From assembly GCA_900543805.1 (NCBI GenBank), contig UQTE01000001.1, positions 124,001 to 188,000 of the forward strand: a stretch of 64,000 nt of DNA. The letters run 5' to 3'. The notes under the pieces are model-generated. The model was not told where the DNA came from. It saw only the letters and a program-made list of their open reading frames with translations, and searched no databases. Shown one piece after another: positions 1 to 8,960 of this stretch (positions are counted from its first letter, which is position 1; every line of letters starts with the position of its first letter). A program made the position numbers and the translations under genes. Origin of the DNA: an uncultured Sutterella sp. (lineage in GTDB: Bacteria > Pseudomonadota > Gammaproteobacteria > Burkholderiales > Burkholderiaceae_F).

Positions 1-2110
1 CACGGAAGATCCAGCAGTCGTGATGATATTCGAGCCCGCCGATGACTTCGAGCGGCTTGCTGCCGCGAAGCGAGTAGTTGTAGCGGAAGAGCCCGTAGAG
101 GCGTTCCGTGAGCGGCCACTGCATCGCGAAGTCCACCTGCTTGATGTGGTTATAGGCGTCGTCGGGCGAGTAGTTGTAGCGGTAGTAGAGCCCCATGAGC
201 GACATGGGCTTGGGCATCCAGCGCAGCCCCGCGTTGATCTTCACGAAGCGGTTCTGGGCGGAGGAGTACTGCGCGGCGGCCGAGCTCGTGACGTTGCGCG
301 TCAGGCGAGCGCCCACGCTCGCGAGGAGGTCGCTTCGGACTTCCTGTTCGCCCACGACCCGTCCGTTGTCGCGGTACCAGTAGTAGGGGCTGCCTTCCGG
401 GAAGGTTACGCGCTGGTCGTTGAAGTACTGGCGCTGACCGACGCTCGCGCGGAAGAGTTCAAGTCCCGTCTTCCGGTCGATGTAGCGCGTCGACAGGACG
501 GCGGTGAGCTGATTCGCTTCGGAGACGCGGTCGTAACCCGAGTAGACGTTTTCGGTGAAGAGCGTCGTGAAGTTCAGGTCGGCGATGGTCGAGTCGAAGA
601 TCGGGATTTCGCTCTGGTCGCGATACGGCGTCCAGGCGTAGAAGATACGCGGCTCGAGCGTCTGGTAGGCGTCGCGGCCGAACCAGGTCGAATCGCGCTC
701 GAAGACGAGCCCCGCGTCAAGACTCAGGGTCGGGACCGTCATGCCCGGCGTCGTGTTGTTGATGTAGGCGCGCGAATCGAGGTCGTAGGACGTGGCGAGG
801 AACTGCGCCTTCGGGGTGATGAACCAGCCCGGACCGGCGAGCGGATAGCTCACCGTCTGATGGAAGACGAAGCGCGAGCCGTCGACGTAGTCGCTGCGGG
901 TGTGCTGAAAGCGCGTCGCTTCGAGCACGGTTTCGAGCTCGAACCCGTTGAAGTCCCCCGTATGGCCGCGCCAGAGGAACTGCGGCACGCGTTCGTACGG
1001 TTCCGTGTCGAGGTCTTCGATGTCGAGCGTCTGGTTCTTCGTCACGCGCAAGAAAGTGTTCCAGTACGTTTCGTCGTAGGTGAGGGTGTATTCCTGCGGC
1101 AGGACCGATTCGGAGGATTCGCGGATGTTCCCGGAAAAGTCCGAAATGTAGCTGTCGTCCGACACGCGGTTGTAGTCGACCTTGAAGCCGAGCTTGTCGC
1201 GCCGGTATTCCCCTTCGAAGCGCAGGCCGTAGCGGTCGTCGTCATACTCGCGGTCGTTGGGGAGGTAGTCGAGATTGAGTTCCCCCTCGACGTTCGGAAG
1301 GAGGAAGCGGAATTGGTTCCCCATCATGACGCCGCGCTTCGTCATGATGCGGGGCGTGAGGGTGTAGTCGTAGTTCGGCGCGATGTTGAAGTAGTACGGA
1401 ACCGAGAGGTCGACGCCTCGGGTCGAGCTCATCCCGTAGGTAGGCGTCAAGAAGCCCGAACGGCGCTGATTGCTGATCGGGAAGGCGAACCAGGGCGAGC
1501 CCAGAATGGGCACGCCCTGAAAGTGCAGGGTCGCGCCCGTGCCGCTCGCGCTCTGGTCGTATTCGTCGATTTCGAGCTCGTTCATGCGGATGAACCAGGC
1601 CTCGTCGTCGCGGCGGCAGGTCGTGATGGTGACGTCCTCCATCGTGGTGGTGTCGCCCGAGAGGAACTTGATGTTCTTGGCGCAGCCGCGAAGGCCGCGG
1701 GGGGCGTACTCCCACTCGGCGTCGGGCATTTCGCCCGAGCGCGACGTGATGCGGAAAAGCATCGACGGGCCCGAGAAGCTCGCGCCCTGACGGGCGACGC
1801 GGGCGTTGCCGTTCGCCTGGACGGTGTCGTCGGCGTGGCGGTAGGTGATCCGGTCCGCCGAAAGGACCGTGCCGCCGCGTCGGATTTGCGCGTCGCCGTA
1901 GAGATGCAGCTCGTCGTCGGCCGATCCTTCCATGCGGTCGGCTTCAATGAAGCTTGCGGCATCGTTCGAAGGAGCGCCGAGTGCGGGATCGAGCGACCTT
2001 ACGGAGTCGAGTTTGACTCGAACGGCGTCGGCGGCCGCCGCTTCACCGGCGATGGCCGAGAGCGCGGCGGTCAGACCGAGGACGATTTTTCGGGTGCGGA
2101 GCGCGGACAT
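1..2110 (-). CDS. lptD: LPS-assembly protein LptD (C-terminus cut by window edge)
   Basis: Outer-membrane beta-barrel that works with LptE to place lipopolysaccharide in the outer leaflet. Reading the complement from the ATG at 2110 gives about 703 uninterrupted codons that run off the left edge, so the end of the barrel is missing. The N-terminus is a signal peptide (MSALRTRKIVLGLTAALSA) ending in an Ala-rich cleavage region. It is followed by an OstA/LptA-like beta-jellyroll at about residues 55-160 (DDELHLYGDAQIRRGG) and then long aromatic-rich barrel strands. Two cysteines lie in the jellyroll region, and YHHDCW at the extreme left edge fits the conserved C-terminal cysteine stretch. It diverges from amgK-murU, an arrangement also known in pseudomonads. 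Identification is firm; the exact signal-peptide cleavage site is not determined. Confidence 0.95.
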   Translation of the reverse strand, partial: MSALRTRKIVLGLTAALSAIAGEAAAADAVRVKLDSVRSLDPALGAPSNDAASFIEADRMEGSADDELHLYGDAQIRRGGTVLSADRITYRHADDTVQANGNARVARQGASFSGPSMLFRITSRSGEMPDAEWEYAPRGLRGCAKNIKFLSGDTTTMEDVTITTCRRDDEAWFIRMNELEIDEYDQSASGTGATLHFQGVPILGSPWFAFPISNQRRSGFLTPTYGMSSTRGVDLSVPYYFNIAPNYDYTLTPRIMTKRGVMMGNQFRFLLPNVEGELNLDYLPNDREYDDDRYGLRFEGEYRRDKLGFKVDYNRVSDDSYISDFSGNIRESSESVLPQEYTLTYDETYWNTFLRVTKNQTLDIEDLDTEPYERVPQFLWRGHTGDFNGFELETVLEATRFQHTRSDYVDGSRFVFHQTVSYPLAGPGWFITPKAQFLATSYDLDSRAYINNTTPGMTVPTLSLDAGLVFERDSTWFGRDAYQTLEPRIFYAWTPYRDQSEIPIFDSTIADLNFTTLFTENVYSGYDRVSEANQLTAVLSTRYIDRKTGLELFRASVGQRQYFNDQRVTFPEGSPYYWYRDNGRVVGEQEVRSDLLASVGARLTRNVTSSAAAQYSSAQNRFVKINAGLRWMPKPMSLMGLYYRYNYSPDDAYNHIKQVDFAMQWPLTERLYGLFRYNYSLRGSKPLEVIGGLEYHHDCWIFR

Positions 2111-2183
2111 AAAAATGCGTTGGAAAGTTCCTCGAACGGCGCGGGAGTCGCCTCTAAAAGGCGGTCACATGGGCGATTCAGGA

Positions 2184-2189
2184 TACAAT
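2184..2189 (+). promoter_or_regulatory. Candidate -10 box TACAAT for amgK-murU
   Basis: TACAAT followed by G lies about 100 bases before the amgK ATG in the divergent lptD/amgK spacer. No good -35 hexamer is visible at 16-18 bases. A GC-rich inverted repeat (CCGCCC/GGGCGG, about 2221-2240) falls in the predicted leader. This is one of eleven such boxes in the window. Confidence 0.45.
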
Positions 2190-2289
2190 GGCGGACGTAA
2201 ATAATGAATTATAGGTTGGGCCGCCCGCCCGTTGGGCGGATTGCGGGGACTTTCCCGCGCGGCCCGTCCGCTTTTTCGATCTTTTCGCC

Positions 2290-3312
2290 ATGGACAAAAA
2301 TTCGGATCCCCGCGCCGCACGCATGCTCGCCTGGCTCGGCGAGGCGGGCGCCTCTCTGGGACTTTGCGCCGATTCTCCCTGCGAGCCCGCGAGCACCGAC
2401 GCGGGCTTTCGCCGTTATTTCCGCGTGACGGGCAAGGACGGCGCCACCTTCATCGTGATGGACGCGCCGCCCGAACACGGCGGGATGGACCCCTTTGTGC
2501 GCGTGACCGCGCTCATGCACGAGGCGGGACTGCACGCTCCCGAGATCTTCGCGTCGGATCTCAAGGAAGGCTTTCTGCTTCTCTCCGACCTCGGGCGTGA
2601 AACCTATCTCAACGTGCTCAACGAAGAGAACGCCTTCTCCCTCATGGACGACGCGACGACGGCGCTCGTCGCCTGGCAGAAGATTTCCCGTCCGGGCGTT
2701 CTGCCCGAATACAACCGCGAAGTGCTCCTGCGCGAAGTGAACCTCTTTCCCGAATGGTACGTGGGACGCCACAAGGGCCACACCTTCACCGAGGAGGAAA
2801 ACCGCTGGTGGAAGATGACGATTGACGCCGTCATTGAAAACAATCTGCGCGAAGCGAAGGTGTTCGTGCACCGCGACTTCATGCCGCGCAACCTCATGGT
2901 GTCCGACCCGAATCCGGGCGTCATCGACTATCAGGACGCGCTCTACGGACCGGTGAGCTACGACATCGCCTGCCTGCTGCGCGACGCCTTCATCAGCTGG
3001 GACGAACGCTTCGTCCTCGACACGACGATCCGATACTGGGAAAAGGCCAGGAAGGCCGGCATCCCCGTGCCCGCCGACTTCGCGACCTTCTACCGCGACG
3101 TGGAATTCATGGGCGTGCAGCGCCACCTGAAGGTGGCCGGGATCTTCGCGCGCCTCCACTACCGCGACGGCAAGGAAAAGTATTTGAAGGACGTTCCGCG
3201 CTTCCTCAAGTACCTGCGCGACGCCTCGAACCGCTACCTCGAACTCTCGCCCCTGAAGCACCTCCTCGACCGCATCGAAGAAACGCAGGATCGGGTGGGC
3301 TACACCTTCTGA
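2290..3312 (+). CDS. amgK: N-acetylmuramate/N-acetylglucosamine anomeric kinase AmgK
   Basis: Cytoplasmic sugar kinase of the aminoglycoside phosphotransferase fold (340 aa). It phosphorylates MurNAc at C1 so that MurU can make UDP-MurNAc, recycling peptidoglycan and bypassing de novo synthesis. The catalytic loop is visible as VHRDFMPRN near residues 194-202, and the metal-binding Asp lies in VIDYQDALYGP near 214. MurU follows after 8 bases, which supports AmgK over a generic phosphotransferase. The chosen ATG is the first in frame; there is no clear Shine-Dalgarno before it, so a start at the Met codon near 2323 cannot be excluded. Confidence 0.88.
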   Translation: MDKNSDPRAARMLAWLGEAGASLGLCADSPCEPASTDAGFRRYFRVTGKDGATFIVMDAPPEHGGMDPFVRVTALMHEAGLHAPEIFASDLKEGFLLLSDLGRETYLNVLNEENAFSLMDDATTALVAWQKISRPGVLPEYNREVLLREVNLFPEWYVGRHKGHTFTEEENRWWKMTIDAVIENNLREAKVFVHRDFMPRNLMVSDPNPGVIDYQDALYGPVSYDIACLLRDAFISWDERFVLDTTIRYWEKARKAGIPVPADFATFYRDVEFMGVQRHLKVAGIFARLHYRDGKEKYLKDVPRFLKYLRDASNRYLELSPLKHLLDRIEETQDRVGYTF

Positions 3313-3320
3313 GTACTGCC

Positions 3321-4040
3321 ATGCGCGCCTTGATTCTTGCCGCGGGCGCGGGTTCGCGCCTGCGCCCCCTTACCCGCGCGGTCCCGAAGCCCCTCGTCTC
3401 TGTCGGGGGCGCACCGATGGCCGTGCGCCAGATCGTCGCCCTGCGGGAAGCGGGCGTGCGCGACGTCGTGATCAACGCGGCGCATTGCTGGCGGCTTCTT
3501 CGCGCGGCGCTCGGTGACGGCTCCGCCTGGGACGTGCGCATTCACTGGAGCGTCGAAGGCGACTCGGTCGAAGAGGCGCTCGAAACCCGCGGCGGCATCG
3601 TGAACGCGCTGCCGCTTCTCTCTCCCGACGGCGAATCACCCTTTCTCGTCGTGGCGGGCGACATCGTGACGGACTATCCCTACGAGCGCCTCGTCGCGCG
3701 GGGCGCCGCCCTGGGAGACGACGCGCTCGCGCATCTCGTCCTCGTTCCGAATCCGAGCTACCACCCCGCGGGCGACATGCGGCTCGAAGACGGGCGGGTG
3801 CGACGCGACGCACCCACGCACACCTTCTCGAGCCTGGGCGTCTACCATCCGGCGCTTTTCGCGGGGGTCGAACCCGTCGAGGCGGGGCTCTTTCCCTGGA
3901 TGAACGCCTTTTGCGCCGAAGGGCGCGTGACGGGGGAAATCTACGAAGGGTACTGGCGCAACGTAGGCGACTTTCGCGAACTTGCGCTTGCCGAGCGCGA
4001 GGCGCCGCGCCTCGAGGGCGTTTGGCCGCGGCCGATCTGA
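3321..4040 (+). CDS. murU: N-acetylmuramate alpha-1-phosphate uridylyltransferase MurU
   Basis: Nucleotidyltransferase (239 aa) that converts MurNAc-1-phosphate and UTP to UDP-MurNAc, the second step of the anabolic recycling route begun by AmgK. The N-terminal signature AAGAGSRLRPLTRAVPKPL is typical of the sugar-phosphate nucleotidylyltransferase fold, with GxGxR binding the nucleotide and PKP binding the triphosphate. The metal-binding Asp is in VVAGDIVTDYP (about residues 110-120). The start ATG lies 8 bases after the amgK stop, so the two are almost certainly cotranscribed. GlmU- or RfbA-like enzymes share the fold, but length and neighbour favour MurU. Confidence 0.88.
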   Translation: MRALILAAGAGSRLRPLTRAVPKPLVSVGGAPMAVRQIVALREAGVRDVVINAAHCWRLLRAALGDGSAWDVRIHWSVEGDSVEEALETRGGIVNALPLLSPDGESPFLVVAGDIVTDYPYERLVARGAALGDDALAHLVLVPNPSYHPAGDMRLEDGRVRRDAPTHTFSSLGVYHPALFAGVEPVEAGLFPWMNAFCAEGRVTGEIYEGYWRNVGDFRELALAEREAPRLEGVWPRPI

Positions 4041-4063
4041 GCACATCCCGTCGGTCCTTGGCT

Positions 4064-4069
4064 TACAAT
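4064..4069 (+). promoter_or_regulatory. Candidate -10 box TACAAT for dusB-fis
   Basis: TACAAT with a following G, 40 bases before the chosen dusB start and just after murU. The -35 region is not recognisable. Its position would give a short leader for the dusB-fis operon. Confidence 0.4.
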
Positions 4070-4108
4070 GATGGCTCCTTCGAACATCCCCTCCAATCAC
4101 GCCCGCTC

Positions 4109-5086
4109 ATGCAGCTAGGACCCCATACGATCACGAATCCCGTGATGCTCGCCCCGATGGCGGGCATGTCGGATCTCCCCTTCCGGGAAATCTGCCGGGA
4201 GCTCGGTGCGGGCTACGCCGTGGGCGAAATGACGACGAGCAAACCGGAACTGCGCGAGAGCCGCAAGAGCGCCGGACGCTGGGCGCAGGAGACCGAGACG
4301 GGTCTCAAGGTCGTGCAGCTTCTGGGCGCCGATCCGCGCCTGATGGCCGACGCCGCGCGCTACGCCGCCGACACCGGGGCCGACGTGGTCGACATCAACA
4401 TGGGCTGCCCCGCCAAAAAGGTCCTGCAGACCGCCTGCGGAAGCGCTCTTCTTCGTGACGAGGCCCGCGTGGCCGCCATTCTCGACGCCGTCGTCGCGGC
4501 CGTCGACATTCCCGTCACCCTCAAGATCCGAACGGGCTGGTCCGCCGAAAACCGCAACGCCCTCTCGGTCGCGAAACGCGCCGAAGAGGCGGGCGTCGTC
4601 ATGCTCGTCGTGCACGGGCGAACGGGCGAGCAGGGCTTTCGCGGCGAAGCCGAATACGAAACCATACGGGCCGTGAAGGAAAGCGTATCGATTCCGGTCA
4701 TCGCCAACGGAGACGTCGACTCGCCCGAGAAGGCCGAGGCCGTCCTTCGCGCCACGGGCGCGGACGGCGTGATGATCGGGCGCGCGAGCTACGGGAACCC
4801 CTGGCTCTTCGGCGCCGTGTCCGCCCGTCTGGGCTTCGGCGGCTGGGCCGTGGAGGCGACCCCTCGGGAGCGCCGGCGCGTGGTTTTGCGCCATCTCGAG
4901 AAGCATTACGCCCACTACGGATGCGAGCAGGGCGTACGCACGGCGAGAAAGCACATCGCACACTATCTGAAGTTGATTCCGGGCGGCTCCGACGCATTGC
5001 CCGCCATTTTGCGCGCCCAGACGTCCGACGATCAGTTCGGACTCACCGACGCCTTTTTCCAACGTTATTGCGAGGAGGCCGCATGA
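4109..5086 (+). CDS. dusB: tRNA-dihydrouridine synthase B
   Basis: FMN-dependent enzyme (325 aa) that reduces U17 in the D-loop of tRNA using NADPH. The TIM barrel begins at once after the chosen ATG (MQLGPHTITNPVMLAPMAGM). The catalytic cysteine is C100 in DINMGCPAKK, and FMN-phosphate contacts lie in IANGDVDSPEK and DGVMIGRASYGNPW. The frame is open for 66 codons upstream, but that stretch has no family similarity and overlaps the end of murU, so MQLG is preferred. Its TGA overlaps the fis ATG (ATGA), the classic dusB-fis operon also found in enterobacteria. Confidence 0.95.
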   Translation: MQLGPHTITNPVMLAPMAGMSDLPFREICRELGAGYAVGEMTTSKPELRESRKSAGRWAQETETGLKVVQLLGADPRLMADAARYAADTGADVVDINMGCPAKKVLQTACGSALLRDEARVAAILDAVVAAVDIPVTLKIRTGWSAENRNALSVAKRAEEAGVVMLVVHGRTGEQGFRGEAEYETIRAVKESVSIPVIANGDVDSPEKAEAVLRATGADGVMIGRASYGNPWLFGAVSARLGFGGWAVEATPRERRRVVLRHLEKHYAHYGCEQGVRTARKHIAHYLKLIPGGSDALPAILRAQTSDDQFGLTDAFFQRYCEEAA

Positions 5087-5376
5087 CCCGCTACCGTACC
5101 GCCAAACTGCGCCGAATCGCCGACGAAGACGTGGAGGAGAGCGCTCTTGACCGCATCATCCGCGAACAGCTCGATCAGTATTTTGAAAACCTGGGCGGCC
5201 GACAGCCGATCCCGCTTCATCAGCTCGTGCATGAAGCGGTGGATCGTCCGCTTTTGCGTTACGCCCTGAAGAAATGCGACTGGAATCAGAGTCGCGCAGC
5301 CGAATTATTGGGAATTCACCGCAACACGCTCCGTGAGAAGCTCCGAGAACTCGGGCTCTACGAGAGCAATTTTTGA
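5083..5376 (+). CDS. fis: Fis family DNA-binding protein
   Basis: Small nucleoid-associated DNA-bending protein (97 aa), a dimer that acts on rRNA promoters and recombination sites. The C-terminal helix-turn-helix is clear: YALKKCDWNQSRAAELLGIH followed by RNTLREKLRELGLY (about residues 61-93). The N-terminal half is variable, as usual. It overlaps the dusB stop by ATGA, so its expression is probably coupled to dusB. In enterobacteria Fis levels follow growth phase through the dusB promoter; whether that holds here is inference. Confidence 0.93.
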   Translation: MTRYRTAKLRRIADEDVEESALDRIIREQLDQYFENLGGRQPIPLHQLVHEAVDRPLLRYALKKCDWNQSRAAELLGIHRNTLREKLRELGLYESNF

Positions 5377-5386
5377 GGAAAAGTAA

Positions 5387-6940
5387 ATGCGCAAACAAGC
5401 TCTCATCAGCGTTTCGGACAAGACGGGGGTCGTCCCCTTCGCCCGTGAACTGCAGAAACTCGGGTACCACATCCTGAGTACCGGCGGCACGGCGAAGCTC
5501 CTTCTCCAGGAAGGGGTCGAATGCCAGGAAGTCGCCGACTACACGGGCTTCCCGGAAATGCTCGACGGCCGCGTCAAGACGCTCAATCCGAAGATCCACG
5601 CCGGCATCCTCGCCCGCCGTCCCGATCCGGAACACATGAAGGCCCTCGCCGACCACGACATCGATCCGATCGACCTCGTCGTCGTGAACCTCTATCCCTT
5701 CGAACAGACGATCGCTCGTCCCGACTGCACGTTTGAGCTCGCCATCGAAAACATCGACATCGGCGGCCCGACGATGATCCGCGCCGCGGCGAAGAACCAC
5801 GAATCCGTGGCGGTCGTCGTGGATCCGGCCGACTACGACCGCGTTCTCGAAGAAATCCGCCGCGAGGGCGGCGTGACGACGGCCACCCGCCTCATGCTCG
5901 CCAAGAAGGTCTTCGCGCACACGGCCCGCTACGACGGCATGATCACTAACTACCTCACGAGCCTCGACGAAGAGGGCCATCGCGGCCGCTTCCCGCAGGT
6001 GCTCACGCGCCAGTGGGAAAAGGTGCAGGACATGCGCTACGGCGAAAATCCGCACCAGGCGGCGGCCTTCTACCGCGAAGTCTCCGTGGCCCCGGGCCTG
6101 CTTGCCGGCTACGTGCAGCTGCAGGGCAAGGAACTCTCCTACAACAACATCGCCGACAGCGACGCCGCCTGGGAGTGCGCCCGTTCCTTTGACGCGCCCG
6201 CCTGCGTCATCATCAAGCACGCCAATCCCTGCGGCGTGGCGATCGGCGAAAACGACGCCGAAGCCTACCGCAAGGCCTTTATGACGGACAGCAAGTCCGC
6301 CTTCGGCGGCATCCTCGCCTTCAACCGCGAAGTCTCGGGCGAATGCGCGCAGCTCGTCTCCAAGCAGTTCGCCGAAGTGATCATCGCTCCGTCGTACTCG
6401 AAGGAAGCCCTCGAAGTCTTCGGCGCCAAGAAGAACCTTCGCCTCCTCACCGTTTCGAACGGCAAGGCCGCCAACGATTACGACTTCAAGCGCGTGGGCG
6501 GCGGTCTTCTCGTGCAAACGCCCGACACGCAGCTCTGCGACGCTTCGAGCCTTCGCTGCGTGACGGAACGCAAGCCCACTTCGCAGCAGGTGGCCGACCT
6601 CATGTTCGCCTGGAACGTCGCCCGCTTCGTGAAGTCGAACACCATCGTCTACGTGCGCGACGGCATGACGCTAGGCGTGGGCGCCGGCCAGATGAGCCGC
6701 GTCGACTCCGCTCGCATCGCGGCCCTCAAGGCCGAAGAAGCCGGTCTCTCGCTTGAGGGTTCCGTGGCGGCTTCCGACGCCTTCTTCCCGTTCCGCGACG
6801 GTCTCGACGTCGTGGTGGACGCCGGCTGCACGGCCGTCATCCAGCCGGGCGGCTCCATCCGCGACGACGAAGTGATCGCCGCCGCCAACGAACGCGGCAT
6901 CGCGATGGTCTTCACGGGTGAACGTCACTTCCGTCACTAA
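5387..6940 (+). CDS. purH: Bifunctional AICAR formyltransferase/IMP cyclohydrolase
   Basis: Catalyses the last two steps of IMP synthesis (517 aa). The MGS-like IMP cyclohydrolase domain occupies about residues 1-145 ([43 protein letters not shown]). The AICAR transformylase domain fills the rest, with the catalytic KH pair in [12 protein letters not shown] and the C-terminal [13 protein letters not shown] good Shine-Dalgarno (GAGGAAAAG) sits 10 bases after fis. Fis-purH adjacency is common in Burkholderiales, so this is probably the third gene of the dusB operon. Confidence 0.97.
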   Translation: MRKQALISVSDKTGVVPFARELQKLGYHILSTGGTAKLLLQEGVECQEVADYTGFPEMLDGRVKTLNPKIHAGILARRPDPEHMKALADHDIDPIDLVVVNLYPFEQTIARPDCTFELAIENIDIGGPTMIRAAAKNHESVAVVVDPADYDRVLEEIRREGGVTTATRLMLAKKVFAHTARYDGMITNYLTSLDEEGHRGRFPQVLTRQWEKVQDMRYGENPHQAAAFYREVSVAPGLLAGYVQLQGKELSYNNIADSDAAWECARSFDAPACVIIKHANPCGVAIGENDAEAYRKAFMTDSKSAFGGILAFNREVSGECAQLVSKQFAEVIIAPSYSKEALEVFGAKKNLRLLTVSNGKAANDYDFKRVGGGLLVQTPDTQLCDASSLRCVTERKPTSQQVADLMFAWNVARFVKSNTIVYVRDGMTLGVGAGQMSRVDSARIAALKAEEAGLSLEGSVAASDAFFPFRDGLDVVVDAGCTAVIQPGGSIRDDEVIAAANERGIAMVFTGERHFRH

Positions 6941-6953
6941 CGGTTAAGAAAAA

Positions 6954-6975
6954 GGCGTCCGAATCCTCGGACGCC
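6954..6975. terminator. Hairpin after purH
   Basis: A perfect 9-bp stem, GGCGTCCGA with TCGGACGCC and a 4-base loop, begins 13 bases after the purH stop. A run of A precedes it on the plus strand and no T run follows, so its U-tract would be functional only on the complement, where no gene needs it. It may act as a 3' stabiliser rather than a terminator. Confidence 0.45.
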
Positions 6976-7011
6976 CGAACCTTCATTCGATAGACTGAGC
7001 GGAAATCCGCA

Positions 7012-7039
7012 GGAAACGGCGCCTTCGGGCGCTGTTTCC
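7012..7039 (+). other. Long UUCG-capped stem-loop before tolB
   Basis: GGAAACGGCGCC, then loop TTCG, then GGCGCTGTTTCC: a 12-bp stem with one G-U pair, ending 38 bases before the tolB ATG. No T run follows. It could be the real purH 3' end or a stable structure in the tolB leader. Confidence 0.55.
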
Positions 7040-7077
7040 GTCAGCGCTAGTCCGCAAATAAAAGAGGCCTTTTCCTC

Positions 7078-8376
7078 ATGATCGTTCCTTCGACTCTTTT
7101 CTCCCGCCGCACGGTGCTCGGCGCGGCGGCCTCCCTTGCCGCGCTCTCGACGCTTCCCGCGCGGGCGGCGCTTCGCGTGGACATCACGGGCGTGGGCGCC
7201 AATCAGATTCCCGTGGCGATCACGGTGAATCAGCCCGCGGACGCGCCGCAGGACATCGGGGCGATCGTTCGCTCCGACCTCGAGCGTTCGGGGAGCTTCC
7301 GCTTCGTCGACGCTTCGCAGCTCGGCCAGATCGACGACTACGAAAAGCCCGCGATCCTTCCCGAAGTCGCCAAGCTCGACGTGAACGCCCTCGTCGCCGC
7401 GAAGGTCGAGGCCGTAGGCGACGGACGTTGGGACGTGCACTACTACCTCTACGACGCCGTTTCGGGCGAGTCGCTCGATTCGGCGCGCTTTACGGGGCGC
7501 CCGACGACGCTTCGCATGTCCGCGCACCGCATCTCCGACCGCGTCTACACGCAGCTCACCGGGGACGGTCCGATGTTCGCCTCGCAGCTCGCCTACGTCG
7601 CGCAGCTCGGACCCCGCCGCTATCAGCTCATCGTGGCCGACTCGGACGGGGAAAATCCGCAGGTGGCGCTCGAGTCCCCCGAACCGATCATTTCGCCCGT
7701 CTGGAGTCCCGACGGTAAGTCGCTCGCCTACGTGAGCTTTGAGCGCCGCAAGGCGATCGTCTACGTGCAGTCGCTCTCGACGGGGCGACGCCGCGCCGTG
7801 GCGGCCTACCACGGGAACAATTCGGCTCCCGCCTGGAGTCCGGACGGACGCCGCATGGCCGTGGCGCTTTCGCGCGACGGCCTCACGCAGATCTATCTGA
7901 TCGACCTCGCCACGGCGACCTTGAAGCGCTTCACGAACAGCTACGGCATCGACACGGAACCGGTCTTCACGAAGGACGGCCAGTACATCTACTTCACGTC
8001 CGACCGCGGCGGCGCGCCGCAGATCTACCGCCAGCCCGTCGCGGGCGGGCGCGCGCAGCGCATCACCTTCGGCTCCTCCTACGCGATCAGTCCCGACATC
8101 AGTTTCGACGGTCAGCGTCTCGCCTACGTGAGCCGCCTCGAAGGGCGCTTCCGCATCGCCGTGATGGACCTCGCCACGGGGCAGGACGTGCTCGTCACCG
8201 TGACGGAGAAGGACGAATCGCCCTCGTTCGCTCCGAACGGACGCTTCCTCGTCTACGCGACGGAGGAAAACGGCCGCGGCGTGCTCGGCACGTCCTCGGC
8301 CGACGGACGCCTTACGACGCGCCTCACGGGCGAAGGCGACATCCGCGAACCCGCCTGGGGCCCGATCATTCAGTGA
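7078..8376 (+). CDS. tolB: Tol-Pal system beta-propeller protein TolB
   Basis: Periplasmic component of the Tol-Pal envelope complex (432 aa), which binds Pal and helps constrict the outer membrane at division. An N-terminal alpha/beta domain (residues about 35-160) precedes a six-bladed propeller with repeated blade motifs such as SPVWSPDGKSLAYVS, APAWSPDGRRMAVA and EPVFTKDGQYIYFTSDRGG. The leader is unusual: SRRTVLGAAASLAAL resembles a twin-arginine export signal rather than a plain Sec signal. It is followed by pal and cpoB in the usual order. The tolQRA genes are not in this window. Confidence 0.96.
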   Translation: MIVPSTLFSRRTVLGAAASLAALSTLPARAALRVDITGVGANQIPVAITVNQPADAPQDIGAIVRSDLERSGSFRFVDASQLGQIDDYEKPAILPEVAKLDVNALVAAKVEAVGDGRWDVHYYLYDAVSGESLDSARFTGRPTTLRMSAHRISDRVYTQLTGDGPMFASQLAYVAQLGPRRYQLIVADSDGENPQVALESPEPIISPVWSPDGKSLAYVSFERRKAIVYVQSLSTGRRRAVAAYHGNNSAPAWSPDGRRMAVALSRDGLTQIYLIDLATATLKRFTNSYGIDTEPVFTKDGQYIYFTSDRGGAPQIYRQPVAGGRAQRITFGSSYAISPDISFDGQRLAYVSRLEGRFRIAVMDLATGQDVLVTVTEKDESPSFAPNGRFLVYATEENGRGVLGTSSADGRLTTRLTGEGDIREPAWGPIIQ

Positions 8377-8408
8377 ACAACCCTCCGAAACACATAAGGA
8401 GAAGAAAC

Positions 8409-8945
8409 ATGCAGTTCTGGAAACTTTCGGCCGCGGCCGCCGCCGCGGCGCTCCTCTTGACGGGCTGCTCCTCGGTGAGCCTCGACGAAACCGCCAAGGA
8501 AGGCACGCTCGCCGGCGAAGAAACGGCGCAGACGGCCGTGAATCCCTTTACGGACCCCGCCAATCCGCTCTCGCAGCGCTCCGTCTACTTTGCCTTTGAC
8601 TCCTACGACGTCTCGCAGCAGTACCTCCCCTATGTGGAAGCGCACGCCGAGTGGCTTCGCGCGCACCCCGACGTGAAGATCGTCATTCAGGGCAACACCG
8701 ACGAACGCGGCGGTCGTGAATACAACCTCGCGCTCGGTCAGAAGCGCTCCGAAGCCGTCAAGCAGCGCATGCTCCTTCTCGGCGTTCCGGGCGACCGCAT
8801 CGAAGCGATTTCATTCGGCAAGGAAAAGCCGGTTGCGACGGGCTCCACGGAAGAAGCCTGGGCGCAGAACCGCCGCGCCGACATCGTGTATCCGCCGCAG
8901 TACACGGAAAACGTTGCGCCGGCTCCTGCCGCCGCGCAACCCTAA
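8409..8945 (+). CDS. pal: Peptidoglycan-associated lipoprotein Pal
   Basis: Outer-membrane lipoprotein (178 aa) that anchors the outer membrane to peptidoglycan and partners with TolB. The chosen ATG (MQFWKLSAAAAAAALLLTGC) is preceded by AAGGAG at good spacing and gives a short signal with lipobox LLTGC, Cys20. The frame extends 12 codons further up, but that would spoil the signal peptide. An OmpA-like domain (residues about 60-165) carries the peptidoglycan-binding signature NTDERGGREYNLALGQKRSE. It sits between tolB and cpoB in one operon. Confidence 0.96.
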   Translation: MQFWKLSAAAAAAALLLTGCSSVSLDETAKEGTLAGEETAQTAVNPFTDPANPLSQRSVYFAFDSYDVSQQYLPYVEAHAEWLRAHPDVKIVIQGNTDERGGREYNLALGQKRSEAVKQRMLLLGVPGDRIEAISFGKEKPVATGSTEEAWAQNRRADIVYPPQYTENVAPAPAAAQP

Positions 8946-8960
8946 CGAGAAGAGGTTCCG

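Noticed and set aside
20..2200. Open frame of 726 codons on the plus strand
   Set aside because: It is the antisense shadow of lptD in GC-rich DNA. Its translation is dominated by Arg, Val, Ala and Asp runs with no domain, while the complement gives clear LptD.
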